From Oscillospiraceae bacterium (lineage in GTDB: Bacteria > Bacillota > Clostridia > Oscillospirales > Oscillospiraceae): DNA of 64,000 bases. Positions within the stretch are counted from its first letter, which is position 1; each line of letters starts with the position of its first letter. Shown one piece after another: positions 1 to 8,246 of this stretch. Below the pieces are notes generated by a model, which was given only the letters and a program-made list of their open reading frames with translations, ran no database searches and was not told where the DNA came from. The position numbers and the translations under genes were made by a program. The stretch is taken from assembly GCA_015068025.1 (NCBI GenBank), contig SVLH01000004.1:1-64000 (forward strand). Reading direction: 5' to 3'.

Positions 1-111
1 CTTACCAGAGTACAGCTGCTTGTTCTGTGATGAGATCACTTACCTTTTTCCCTTTGGACTAATGAAGACACCTATGCGCCTGTGAAATAAAACGAAATTG
101 AACAACACAAA

Positions 112-131
112 AAAGTTTCCTCGGAAACTTT
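112..131 (-). terminator. terminator-like hairpin
   Basis: A 9-bp stem (AAAGTTTCC / GGAAACTTT) with a 2-nt loop is followed on the minus strand by a run of T. It lies beyond the spoVAC terminator, so it may end another short minus-strand transcript. I see no gene in 1-202. Confidence 0.5.
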
Positions 132-202
132 CTCCCCAAATACATAGAGTTCAAAAGCCTTCTGACCACTTTTTACTCGATGGAAGTACAATAGACTAAC
201 GA

Positions 203-241
203 AATTTGGCCCGCTTCGCTAAAAGCGAAGTGGGCCAAATT
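203..241. terminator. terminator downstream of spoVAC
   Basis: A long hairpin (AATTTGGCCC...GGGCCAAATT with an inner CTTCGC/GCGAAG stem) sits just after the spoVAC stop and probably ends its transcript. The arms are symmetrical enough to work in both directions. Confidence 0.7.
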
Positions 242-244
242 GTT

Positions 245-682
245 CTAAAAACTCTGCAATAACACAAGAATTATACCATAAATTACACTTGCCGTGACCC
301 CATATACAATCACAGGCCCGGCCACGGTGAACATTTTTGCCGCCATGCCGGTGACAAAGCCCTCGCTCTTGAAGTCAATGGCAGGCGACACCACCGCATT
401 GGCAAAGCCCGTGATGGGCACCAGCGTCCCCGCGCCGCCCCAGCGCGCCAGTTTGTTGTAAAGGTTCAGTCCCGTCAGCAGTGCGGAGATCAGCACCAGC
501 GAGCAGGAGGTCGCCGTGCCGGCATCCTCCTTGTTCAATCCGGCGGCGCTCCACCCGTCCTGAATGGCCTGTCCCAGCACGCAGATCAGTCCGCCGATGA
601 CAAAGGCCAGCGCAACATCTTTCAGGATCGGCGATTTCTTCGCATGCTTCTGTACATATTTTTTATATGCTTCGGGAGTCAT
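245..682 (-). CDS. spoVAC: stage V sporulation protein AC (SpoVAC)
   Basis: Small integral membrane protein of about 145 residues. In spore formers SpoVAC belongs to the SpoVA channel that moves dipicolinic acid across the spore inner membrane. A charged N-terminus (EAYKKYVQKHAKKSP) is followed by four or so hydrophobic segments and the family-like stretch GTLVPITGFANAVVSPAI. Length fits the family. ATG is possible at 688 or 682; I prefer 682 because an AAGGA motif sits about 5 nt upstream of it. The usual partners spoVAD and spoVAE are absent: the gene is followed by a terminator, so this is an orphan copy. Upstream, TGTATA (734-739) and GATACTG (710-716), 17 bp apart, resemble a sigma-G promoter, which would suit forespore expression (inference). 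Confidence 0.85.
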   Translation of the reverse strand: MTPEAYKKYVQKHAKKSPILKDVALAFVIGGLICVLGQAIQDGWSAAGLNKEDAGTATSCSLVLISALLTGLNLYNKLARWGGAGTLVPITGFANAVVSPAIDFKSEGFVTGMAAKMFTVAGPVIVYGVTASVIYGIILVLLQSF

Positions 683-742
683 ATCCATCCTTCTCGCCCC
701 TTTCCCGCCCAGTATCCCACGAGGCGGAAGAAATATACATCG

Positions 743-771
743 TTGCAATTCCCTGCCCGACGCGGTACACT
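743..771 (+). promoter_or_regulatory. sigma-A-type promoter of hemW
   Basis: TTGCAA (743-748), 17-bp spacer, TACACT (766-771), 40 bp before the hemW start. Confidence 0.5.
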
Positions 772-810
772 GAACATGATCATCAATCCATTGATCCGGG
801 AGGGTCTGCC

Positions 811-2022
811 ATGAAATCCAATCCAAAGACTCTGGGGCTTTACATCCACATTCCCTTCTGCGCCCAGAAGTGCATCTACTGCGACTTCTACTCTCTGTCC
901 GGCAGCGAGAGCCGCATGGATGCCTACACCGCCGCCCTCTGCGCCCATCTGGCCGAAACGGCACCCTTTGCCGCCGGCTACACCGTGGACACCGTCTATT
1001 TCGGCGGCGGCACACCCAGTTATCTGGGTGCAGACCGCCTGCGTCGCATTCTGAAGGTGATCCTTAAGAAATACCGTGTGGTCTCCGACGCAGAGATTAC
1101 GCTGGAGGCCAACCCCGACTCCGCAGGCGACTGGAAAACGCTTCGGTCGCTCTGCCGGGCAGGCTTCAACCGCATCTCGCTGGGTATGCAGTCCGCCTGC
1201 GACACCGAACTGCGCCGCATCGGCCGTATCCATACCGTGGAGCAGGTGCATACCGCTGTTGAGGCCGCACGGAAAGCAGGATTGCAGAACATTTCTCTCG
1301 ACCTCATCTACGGTCTGCCGGAGCAAAGCATGGCGCGCTGGGCAGAGAACCTTGCCGCCGCCGTGGCGCTCGCCCCGGAGCATTTGAGCTGCTACGGTCT
1401 GAAAGTGGAGGAGGGCACGCCGCTGTTTGCCGTCCGGGATTCCGCCGACCTGCCCGGCGACGAGGCACAGGCGGATATGTACCTCTATACGGCGGACTAT
1501 CTGGCACAGCACGGCTACCGCCAGTACGAGATCTCCAACTTCGCCCGTCCCGGACGGGAATCCCGCCACAATCTGAAATACTGGCAGCTGGGCGAATACG
1601 CAGGCTTCGGTCCCGGCGCCCATTCCGACTTCGGCGGCGTGCGCTATGCCTACGAAAAAGATCTGGAGGCCTACATCCGCGGTGCAGAGGGTGGCGCGAT
1701 GCGCTTCTCCGAAAATGACCGCATCGACCCTATGGACCGCGACACGGAATGGCTGATGCTGGGGTTGCGCACCGTTCACGGACTGGATCCCAAAGAGTAC
1801 GAAGCCCGCTTCCGCCGCCGCTTTACCTGCTTCCTCCCCTTCCTGACGGAGTGCGAAAAGGCGGGCTATGCGGCGCAGGAGGATGGCCGCTGGCATCTCA
1901 CTCCCAAGGGCTTCCTCGTTTCCAACCGCGTCATCTCCGTGATGCTGGATCTGCAGGCGGAGGACAAGCAGCGCCGGCAGGAGGCCGCCGCCCGGGGCGA
2001 TTTCCGCATCCGCACGGACTGA
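811..2022 (+). CDS. hemW: radical SAM family heme chaperone HemW
   Basis: A 403-residue radical SAM protein of the HemN/HemW family. HemW proteins bind heme and an S-adenosylmethionine [4Fe-4S] cluster; most are heme chaperones rather than coproporphyrinogen oxidases. The opening LGLYIHIPFC with C-x3-C-x2-C (CAQKCIYC) is the HemW signature, followed by the SAM-binding FGGGTPS stretch and EANPDS. The C-terminus carries the HemN_C-like region with the MLGLRT motif. The start at 811 has GGGAGG upstream. It is monocistronic: its own promoter precedes it and a hairpin follows the stop. Confident in family; the chaperone role is inferred from the HemW-type motif spacing. Confidence 0.92.
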   Translation: MKSNPKTLGLYIHIPFCAQKCIYCDFYSLSGSESRMDAYTAALCAHLAETAPFAAGYTVDTVYFGGGTPSYLGADRLRRILKVILKKYRVVSDAEITLEANPDSAGDWKTLRSLCRAGFNRISLGMQSACDTELRRIGRIHTVEQVHTAVEAARKAGLQNISLDLIYGLPEQSMARWAENLAAAVALAPEHLSCYGLKVEEGTPLFAVRDSADLPGDEAQADMYLYTADYLAQHGYRQYEISNFARPGRESRHNLKYWQLGEYAGFGPGAHSDFGGVRYAYEKDLEAYIRGAEGGAMRFSENDRIDPMDRDTEWLMLGLRTVHGLDPKEYEARFRRRFTCFLPFLTECEKAGYAAQEDGRWHLTPKGFLVSNRVISVMLDLQAEDKQRRQEAAARGDFRIRTD

Positions 2023-2062
2023 ACAGGCGGCATTCCACCGTGAAAAAATGCCTCCTGTTTGG
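2022..2062 (+). terminator. probable terminator of hemW
   Basis: Arms AACAGGCGGCATT and AATGCCTCCTGTT (one mismatch) form a 13-bp stem starting at the stop codon; the T tail is short. Confidence 0.5.
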
Positions 2063-2072
2063 AAAAAGATGA

Positions 2073-2101
2073 TTGAAATATCCACCCGTATCCAATATAC
2101 T
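2073..2101 (+). promoter_or_regulatory. promoter of M14 peptidase copy 1
   Basis: TTGAAA (2073-2078), 17-bp spacer, TATACT (2096-2101). The start codon is 57 bp downstream. Confidence 0.7.
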
Positions 2102-2158
2102 GTAGAATGGTTTCGTAAAAAGTCCCTGTAAACCATACCGCACAGAAGGAGAAACGAA

Positions 2159-3469
2159 ATGTCTATGATCCATGAAGAAATGTCCTGGCAGACGCTGAAT
2201 CAGGCCAGTACGTTCGAGGAACCTTTTAAGGATTACCCCAGCGTTTTTGACAAGACGAAAGAAACCTATCCGTTCCAAAAGTTCGAAGAGGACCTGTTCG
2301 CACTGCAGAAGCAGTATCCCGACCTGATGCGCATTGAGATCGCAGGCTATTCCGAGCTGGGCCGCCCCATCTATGTGGTGGTCATGGGCAAGGATACCGC
2401 TCCCAACCGCATGCTGGTCATGGCGACCACCCACGCCCGCGAATATGTTGCCACGCAGCTTTCCGTCCTGCAGATCGAGTTCTACCTGCGCAACTACGAT
2501 AAAACCATCAACGGCGAGCGGATCGCCGACCTGCTGGAGCGCTGCCAGTTCTATTTCATGCCGCTGCACAACCCCGACGGCGCAGAGCTGTCCATGCGTG
2601 GTCTGAAGTCTCTGGACGATCCCAAGCTGACCATCTCCGCGGAGGACAAGGCCGAGCTGCGCAAGTTCCTGCTGGGTGAATTGGATCCCATGCACGAGTT
2701 CTGCGAGAACCACCCCCTCTACCACGCCTCCGACGCCGAGTTCTATTCTCATAATCCCGACCCCGAGCGTGAAAATGCCTTCATGTACTGGAAGTGTAAC
2801 ATCCGCGGCATTGACCTGCATAACAGCATGTACACCGCCGAAACGCTGGAGGCCTGGAAAGAAGCGCAGGCGAAGGGCGAGCGCGTTCCCAGCACCTTCA
2901 CCAACTTCCCCGTTCCCGGCTGGCAGAACTACATGGGCACCATGGACCTGGTAGGCGTGGAGTTGTCTGCGGAAAACCGCGTGCTGAGCGACTATGTGGC
3001 CAAGGTCAAACCCAATCTTCTGGTCAGCTATCACACCGCCAGCAACGTGATCCAGTGGAACTACGCTTACAGCAAGCTGGGCGACTCCCAGCTGCTGGAA
3101 AACGCCACCAGCATCTCCTGCAAGGCCAGCGACCTGCTGAACTTCGAGGTGGATGACCGCGAATATATGCTGATGGGCCATCCCGGCTGGTTCATGAAGG
3201 AGACCCTGAACTACATGCCCACCTGCGGCTACGGCGTGACCATCGAGCTTGCCACCCGCCGGTATCTGGACAACGTGGGCAGCTATCCCGAAGGCTACAT
3301 TGACACCCCGCCCACCAAGATCATCCAGCTGACGGAAGACGTGGTCACCAACGACGGCAAGCAGCGTTACAGCCTGTGGACCACCGGCAAGTTCTTCCCC
3401 CTGGCGCTGTCCCAGTACATTATGGACAATCACCTGATCCCGGAACTCACTTTCCCCGCCGCACAGTGA
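2159..3469 (+). CDS. M14 zinc carboxypeptidase, copy 1 (no signal peptide)
   Basis: A 436-residue M14 (carboxypeptidase A superfamily) metallopeptidase, the first of six tandem paralogues. The zinc ligands are visible: H92 and E95 in THAREY and the third histidine in SYHTASN; the general-base glutamate is in GVTIELATRR. NPDG is present. Unlike copies 2-6 it has neither a signal peptide nor any C-terminal anchor, so it is probably cytoplasmic. AGGAG lies just upstream of the start. Family members cleave C-terminal residues from peptides or act on peptidoglycan stem peptides; the substrate here is unknown. It is followed directly by the promoter of copy 2, and I see no clear terminator between them. 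Confidence 0.88.
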   Translation: MSMIHEEMSWQTLNQASTFEEPFKDYPSVFDKTKETYPFQKFEEDLFALQKQYPDLMRIEIAGYSELGRPIYVVVMGKDTAPNRMLVMATTHAREYVATQLSVLQIEFYLRNYDKTINGERIADLLERCQFYFMPLHNPDGAELSMRGLKSLDDPKLTISAEDKAELRKFLLGELDPMHEFCENHPLYHASDAEFYSHNPDPERENAFMYWKCNIRGIDLHNSMYTAETLEAWKEAQAKGERVPSTFTNFPVPGWQNYMGTMDLVGVELSAENRVLSDYVAKVKPNLLVSYHTASNVIQWNYAYSKLGDSQLLENATSISCKASDLLNFEVDDREYMLMGHPGWFMKETLNYMPTCGYGVTIELATRRYLDNVGSYPEGYIDTPPTKIIQLTEDVVTNDGKQRYSLWTTGKFFPLALSQYIMDNHLIPELTFPAAQ

Positions 3470-3529
3470 CCTGATGCTGCCATCCGCGGAAACCCGCGAA
3501 AAAATGAATCCGGTATAAAAAAACGAGCA

Positions 3530-3559
3530 TTGAGATATTCCCTCTCTGTGCAATATACT
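3530..3559 (+). promoter_or_regulatory. promoter of M14 peptidase copy 2
   Basis: TTGAGA (3530-3535), 18-bp spacer, TATACT (3554-3559), 49 bp before the start codon. Confidence 0.65.
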
Positions 3560-3608
3560 GAATTCTGTGAAAGTCCCAAACACCACCGTTCTTTTAAGGA
3601 GAATCAAC

Positions 3609-5741
3609 ATGAAAAAACACCTGCGCATCGTTTCCCTTCTGCTCCTTGTCACTATGCTGCTGTCCCTGACGGCCGGCGCAGTGCACAACAAGACCACCTG
3701 GAGCTCCCTGAATCAGGCCGGCACCTTTATTGAGCCTTTCGTTGATTACGAAAGCGTGCTGGATAAGACCGAGCAGAACTACCTGTTCGCTGACTACGCC
3801 GCCGACCTGCAGACCCTGCAGGCACAGTATCCTGACCTGATGCGTCTGGAAGTCATCGGCTACTCCGAGCTGGGCCGCCCCCTGTATGTGGTGGTCATGG
3901 GCAAGGACTCCGCCCCCAACCGCACCTTCGTCATGGCCAACACCCATGCACGTGAGTACATGACCGCTCAGCTGTGCGTGCTGCAGATCGAGTTCTACCT
4001 GAAGAACTATTACAACACCATCGACGGCGAGCGTGTCTGCGACCTGATGGAGCGCTGCCAGTTCTACTTCCTGCCCATGCACAACCCCGACGGCGCACAG
4101 CTGTCCATGATCGGCCTGGACTCCCTGGACGCTCCCGAGGTCACCATTGACGCCGCTGAAAAGGCCAAGATCGAGAAGTTCCTCACCGGCCAGCTCAAGG
4201 GCATGCACAACTACTGCGAAGCCAACAAGCTGTACCACGACACCGATGCCGACCTCTACACCAAAAATCCCGATCCCGAGCGTGACGATGCCTTCCAGTA
4301 CTGGAAGTCCAACATCCGCGGCATCGACCTGCACAACAGCATGTACGATTCCGACATGAAGAAGGCTTGGGGCGGTATCAACCTCAACGCCTACAACAAC
4401 TATCCCAACCCCTCCTGGACTGACCACCTGGGCACCAGATCCACTGTCGACGGCACCGCTCTGTCTGCTGAAAACACCGCTCTGAGCGAGTATGTTTCCA
4501 AGATCCAGCCCAACATCTTCCTGTCCTATCACACCGTGACCGGCAACATCCAGTGGGACAGCGGCTATGATCTGCTGGGCGGCGAGACCATTCGCAAGAA
4601 CGCCATGAAGATCTCCTATAAGGCCGGCGACCTGCTGAACTACCCCGTGGACGAGAAGACCTATATGCTGATGGGCCACCACTGCTGGTACATGTACAAC
4701 TCTCTGGACTACATGGAGAACCCCGGCTACGGCACCGTCATCGAGTTTGCAACCCGCAACTATCTGGACAGATATACTGAAGAGATGACCGGCTATGTCG
4801 ATGCACCTCCCTCCAAGGTCATCCAGCTGACCGAGGATATCAAAAATATCGAAGGCACCCAGCGCTACAGCCTGTGGACCACCGCCAAGTTCTTCCCCCT
4901 GTCCCTGTCCCAGTACATCGTTGACAACCGCCTGATCGAGCCCGTCGAGCCCCTGAAGACCACCGTCGCCGACGGTACCGACATGGTTTCCATCCTCGGT
5001 ACTCCCGTTTCCAAGCCCACTACCGCCAATGGGATCCAGAACTTCGGCACCTACCAGTGCAAGGTCGAGGATAAGACCTCCGTGGTCACCGGCGACCTGC
5101 AGACCGCCGGCACCGCCGTCCGCCTGTATGACGCCAACTACTCCAAGCAGCAGGACAGCATTGCCATCAACGGCACCACCCAGGTCAACTTCACCTACAT
5201 GAGCTCCATGGGCGTGGAGACCAAGGCCACCTTCACCGTGACCCCCTATCCCGCCGCTCTGACCTTTACCGATCTGACTCCCGGCGAGACCTTCTACGAT
5301 GACATTCGCTGGGTCTACGCCAACGGTCTGATGAACGGCAAAACTGCCACCACCTTCGACCGCAAGTCCAACCTGACCCGTCAGCAGGTCTGGCGTGTCA
5401 TGTCCCGTGCCGTCACCGGCAGCGACGTGGGCAGCATGGCTGCCGCCAAGGACTGGGCCATCGCAAATGACATCGCCGACGGCACTCTGCCCGGCACCGC
5501 CGCCACCCGTCAGGAAGTGGTGACGATGATGTGGAAGGCTTTCGGCAAGGCTTCCGCTGATACCAGCAAGCTGAACACCTACAAGGACGCCGCTTCCGTC
5601 TCCGCCGAGGCACAGACCGCCATGGCATGGGCCATCGAGCGCGGCATCGTCTCCGGCTATGACGACAACACCCTGCGTCCCAACGCCACCATCACCCGCG
5701 GTGCCTTCTCCGCCATTCTGCACCGCTATCTGGGCAAGTAA
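3609..5741 (+). CDS. secreted M14 carboxypeptidase with SLH domains, copy 2
   Basis: A 710-residue surface metallopeptidase. The order is a Sec signal peptide (1-24, probable cleavage after TAGA), an M14 catalytic domain (about 30-430), a beta-rich linker (about 430-552), and three SLH repeats (about 553-710) that would hold it to secondary cell-wall polymer. Zinc ligands are H113 and E116 (THAREY) and the histidine of SYHTVTG; the catalytic glutamate is in GTVIEFATR. The start at 3609 has AAGGAG at 3597-3602. It has its own promoter and terminator. The linker and SLH region are nearly identical to those of copy 4 at DNA level, suggesting recent duplication or gene conversion. Probably degrades peptides outside the cell; substrate unknown. 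Confidence 0.9.
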   Translation: MKKHLRIVSLLLLVTMLLSLTAGAVHNKTTWSSLNQAGTFIEPFVDYESVLDKTEQNYLFADYAADLQTLQAQYPDLMRLEVIGYSELGRPLYVVVMGKDSAPNRTFVMANTHAREYMTAQLCVLQIEFYLKNYYNTIDGERVCDLMERCQFYFLPMHNPDGAQLSMIGLDSLDAPEVTIDAAEKAKIEKFLTGQLKGMHNYCEANKLYHDTDADLYTKNPDPERDDAFQYWKSNIRGIDLHNSMYDSDMKKAWGGINLNAYNNYPNPSWTDHLGTRSTVDGTALSAENTALSEYVSKIQPNIFLSYHTVTGNIQWDSGYDLLGGETIRKNAMKISYKAGDLLNYPVDEKTYMLMGHHCWYMYNSLDYMENPGYGTVIEFATRNYLDRYTEEMTGYVDAPPSKVIQLTEDIKNIEGTQRYSLWTTAKFFPLSLSQYIVDNRLIEPVEPLKTTVADGTDMVSILGTPVSKPTTANGIQNFGTYQCKVEDKTSVVTGDLQTAGTAVRLYDANYSKQQDSIAINGTTQVNFTYMSSMGVETKATFTVTPYPAALTFTDLTPGETFYDDIRWVYANGLMNGKTATTFDRKSNLTRQQVWRVMSRAVTGSDVGSMAAAKDWAIANDIADGTLPGTAATRQEVVTMMWKAFGKASADTSKLNTYKDAASVSAEAQTAMAWAIERGIVSGYDDNTLRPNATITRGAFSAILHRYLGK

Positions 5742-5756
5742 TCTCCCCATCAAGCA

Positions 5757-5789
5757 AGAGCGTCCTCCCAAACGGGAGGGCGCTCTTTT
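5757..5789 (+). terminator. terminator of M14 copy 2
   Basis: AAGAGCGTCCTCCC / GGGAGGGCGCTCTT stem with an AAAC loop and a T tail. Confidence 0.85.
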
Positions 5790-5849
5790 CTGCGCCGCTC
5801 TTTTCGCGGGGCGGTCGGCGCACCCGCATCAGGCAACCGAAAATACTTC

Positions 5850-5878
5850 TTGCGCTGTTTGTCCGTATTTTGTATACT
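5850..5878 (+). promoter_or_regulatory. promoter of M14 peptidase copy 3
   Basis: TTGCGC (5850-5855), 17-bp spacer, TATACT (5873-5878). The TTGCGC box and the TTTTGTATA context recur before copies 4 and 5. Confidence 0.7.
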
Positions 5879-5924
5879 GAATATTGGAAAATACCGGCGT
5901 CCAGCCGGATTAAGGAGGAACACC

Positions 5925-8051
5925 ATGAAACGTACCTTCCGCATCACAGCCCTTGCGCTTCTCGTGACCCTGCTGCTGTCCCTGTCCGCCGGTGCCGTTC
6001 ACAACAGAACGACCTGGGACTCTCTGAACGCCGCCAGCACGTTCCTCGAGCCTTATATTGATTATGAAAGCGTGTTCGACAAGACGGAGCAGAACTATCT
6101 GTTCGCCGACTATCAGGCTGACCTGTTTGCTCTGCGCGACCGGTATCCCGACCTGATGCGACTGGAGGTCATCGGTTACTCCGAGCTGGGCCGTCCCCTG
6201 TATGCAGTGGTCATGGGCAAGGATTCTGCCCCCAACCGCATGCTGGTCATGGCCAATACCCATGCCCGCGAGTATATCACCGCCCAGCTGTGCGTGATGC
6301 AGATCGAGTTCTACCTCCATAACTATTACAATATGATCGAAGGCGAGCGCGTCTGCGACCTGATGGAGCGCTGTCAGTTCTACTTTGTCCCCATGCACAA
6401 CCCCGACGGCGCCCAGCTGTCCATGGTCGGTCTGAAATCTCTGGATGATCCCGAAGTAACCATCGACGCCGCCGAAAAGGCTGAGATCAGGGAGTTCCTC
6501 ATCTCCCAGCTTGGCCCCATGCACGTCTTCTGCGAAAACAATGATCTCTACCACGATACCGACGCGAAGTTCTTCACCAACGACCCCAACCCCGAGTATG
6601 AGGACGCTTTCCAGTACTGGAAGACCAACATCCGCGGTGTCGACCTGCACAACAGCATGTATAACCCCACCATGCGCTCCTACTGGACGATGGGCGACGC
6701 CTCTCCCAGCTGGACGGACTACCACGGCAGCCGCACCACTCCCGCCGACGGCACCTCCCTCTCCTCGGAAAACACCGCCCTGCGCAAATACGTGGACAAA
6801 ATCCAGCCCAACGTCCTGCTGTCCTATCACACCGCCAGCGGCGTGATCCAGTGGGGCTACGGCTACGGCGGCCTGGCCGGCCACGCAGGCGACAGCAACG
6901 TTTATAAAAACGCCTACAAGCTCTCCTACAAGGCCGGCGAACTGCTGAATTACAGCACAGACGACCGTGACTACGGCATCTGCGGCCATGCCGGCTGGTT
7001 CATGCTCAACTCTCTGAATTATATGGACTCTCTGGCCTACGGCGTCACCCTCGAATTTGCCTCCCGCCGCTATCTCAACGCCGTGGGCGACTATCCCGAA
7101 GGCTACGTGGATGCTCCCCCCTCCAAGGTCATCCAGCTGACCGAGGATGTGCAGGACGTCAACGGCACCCAGCGTTACAGCCTGTGGACCACCGGCCGCT
7201 TCTTCCCCCTGTCCTTCTCCCAGTTCGTGATCGATAACCGCCTCATCGAACCCGTGGGCGCACTGAAATCCACGGAACCCGAAGGCACGGACATCGCCTA
7301 CATTCTCGACACCTACGCACCCAACCCCACCCCCAAGGGCGATCTGGTGGATTTCGGCACTTACCAGTGCAAGATTGAGGGGAAAACTTCTATCGTTCCC
7401 GGCGACATCCTGACCACCAACGAGGCCGTCCGTCTGTATAATGCCGACTTCTCCAAGCAGCAGGACAGCATCGCCATCAACGGCCCCACCCAGGTGCATT
7501 TCACCTATATCAACTATCTGGGTCAGGAGACCAAAGCCGTCTTTACCGTGACCCCGTATCCCGAGACCCTGACCTTTACCGATCTGACCCCCGGCGAGAC
7601 CTTCTATGATGACATCCGCTGGGTCTACGCCAACGGTCTGATGAACGGCAAGACCGCCACCACCTTCGACCGCAAGTCCAACCTGACCCGTCAGCAGGTC
7701 TGGCGCGTGATGTCTCGTGCCGTTACCGGCAGCGACGTGGGCAGCATGGCTGCCGCCAAGGACTGGGCTGTGAACAACGGCATCTCCGACGGCACCCTGC
7801 CCGGCACCGACGCCACCCGTCAGGAAGTGGTGACGATGATGTGGAAGGCCTTCGGCAAGGCTTCCGCTGATACCAGCAAGCTGAACACCTATAACGACGC
7901 CGCCAGCGTTTCCGCCGAGGCACAGACCGCCATGGCATGGGCCATCGAGCGCGGCATCGTCTCCGGTTACGATGACAACACCCTGCGTCCCAACGCCACC
8001 ATCACCCGCGGTGCCTTCTCCGCCATTTTGCACCGCTATCTGGGCAAGTAA
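5925..8051 (+). CDS. secreted M14 carboxypeptidase with SLH domains, copy 3
   Basis: A 708-residue paralogue with the same layout as copy 2: signal peptide ending SLSAGA, M14 domain with THAREY, SYHTASG and GVTLEFASRR, beta-rich linker, three C-terminal SLH repeats. Its catalytic half and linker are clearly more diverged from copies 2 and 4 (for instance a Tyr/Gly-rich insert GYGYGGLAGHAG after the third zinc ligand), while the SLH half is almost the same. This points to separate substrate preference on a shared anchor (inference). AAGGAGG lies 8 nt before the ATG. Monocistronic, with its own promoter and terminator. Confidence 0.9.
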   Translation: MKRTFRITALALLVTLLLSLSAGAVHNRTTWDSLNAASTFLEPYIDYESVFDKTEQNYLFADYQADLFALRDRYPDLMRLEVIGYSELGRPLYAVVMGKDSAPNRMLVMANTHAREYITAQLCVMQIEFYLHNYYNMIEGERVCDLMERCQFYFVPMHNPDGAQLSMVGLKSLDDPEVTIDAAEKAEIREFLISQLGPMHVFCENNDLYHDTDAKFFTNDPNPEYEDAFQYWKTNIRGVDLHNSMYNPTMRSYWTMGDASPSWTDYHGSRTTPADGTSLSSENTALRKYVDKIQPNVLLSYHTASGVIQWGYGYGGLAGHAGDSNVYKNAYKLSYKAGELLNYSTDDRDYGICGHAGWFMLNSLNYMDSLAYGVTLEFASRRYLNAVGDYPEGYVDAPPSKVIQLTEDVQDVNGTQRYSLWTTGRFFPLSFSQFVIDNRLIEPVGALKSTEPEGTDIAYILDTYAPNPTPKGDLVDFGTYQCKIEGKTSIVPGDILTTNEAVRLYNADFSKQQDSIAINGPTQVHFTYINYLGQETKAVFTVTPYPETLTFTDLTPGETFYDDIRWVYANGLMNGKTATTFDRKSNLTRQQVWRVMSRAVTGSDVGSMAAAKDWAVNNGISDGTLPGTDATRQEVVTMMWKAFGKASADTSKLNTYNDAASVSAEAQTAMAWAIERGIVSGYDDNTLRPNATITRGAFSAILHRYLGK

Positions 8052-8066
8052 TTCCCATCAAACACG

Positions 8067-8100
8067 AGAGCGTCCTCCCATTTGGGAGGACGCTCTTTTT
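8067..8100 (+). terminator. terminator of M14 copy 3
   Basis: AGAGCGTCCTCCCA / TGGGAGGACGCTCT stem with T tail. Confidence 0.88.
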
Positions 8101-8172
8101 GTTCGTCTTTTTCCGCAGCACCCATGGACATCCCCCTCCGCATCGCCAAACAGCAAAAATTTCAAAAGTTTC

Positions 8173-8201
8173 TTGCGCTATTTCCGTATATTTTGTATAA
8201 T
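8173..8201 (+). promoter_or_regulatory. promoter of M14 peptidase copy 4
   Basis: TTGCGC (8173-8178), 17-bp spacer, consensus TATAAT (8196-8201); the strongest-looking -10 of the array. Confidence 0.75.
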
Positions 8202-8246
8202 GCTTGCTGGAAAACACCGGTATAAACCAGTTTAAGGAGGAACATC

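Noticed and set aside
1-202. A gene at the left edge
   Set aside because: All six frames are broken by stops within short distance; only terminator-like hairpins are visible.
679-2136. 485-residue antisense frame across hemW
   Set aside because: hemW on the plus strand has full radical SAM motifs, a ribosome site and a promoter; the antisense frame has none.
3470-3529. Terminator after M14 copy 1
   Set aside because: The only stem (CGCGG/CCGCG) is 5 bp and is followed by A residues, not T.
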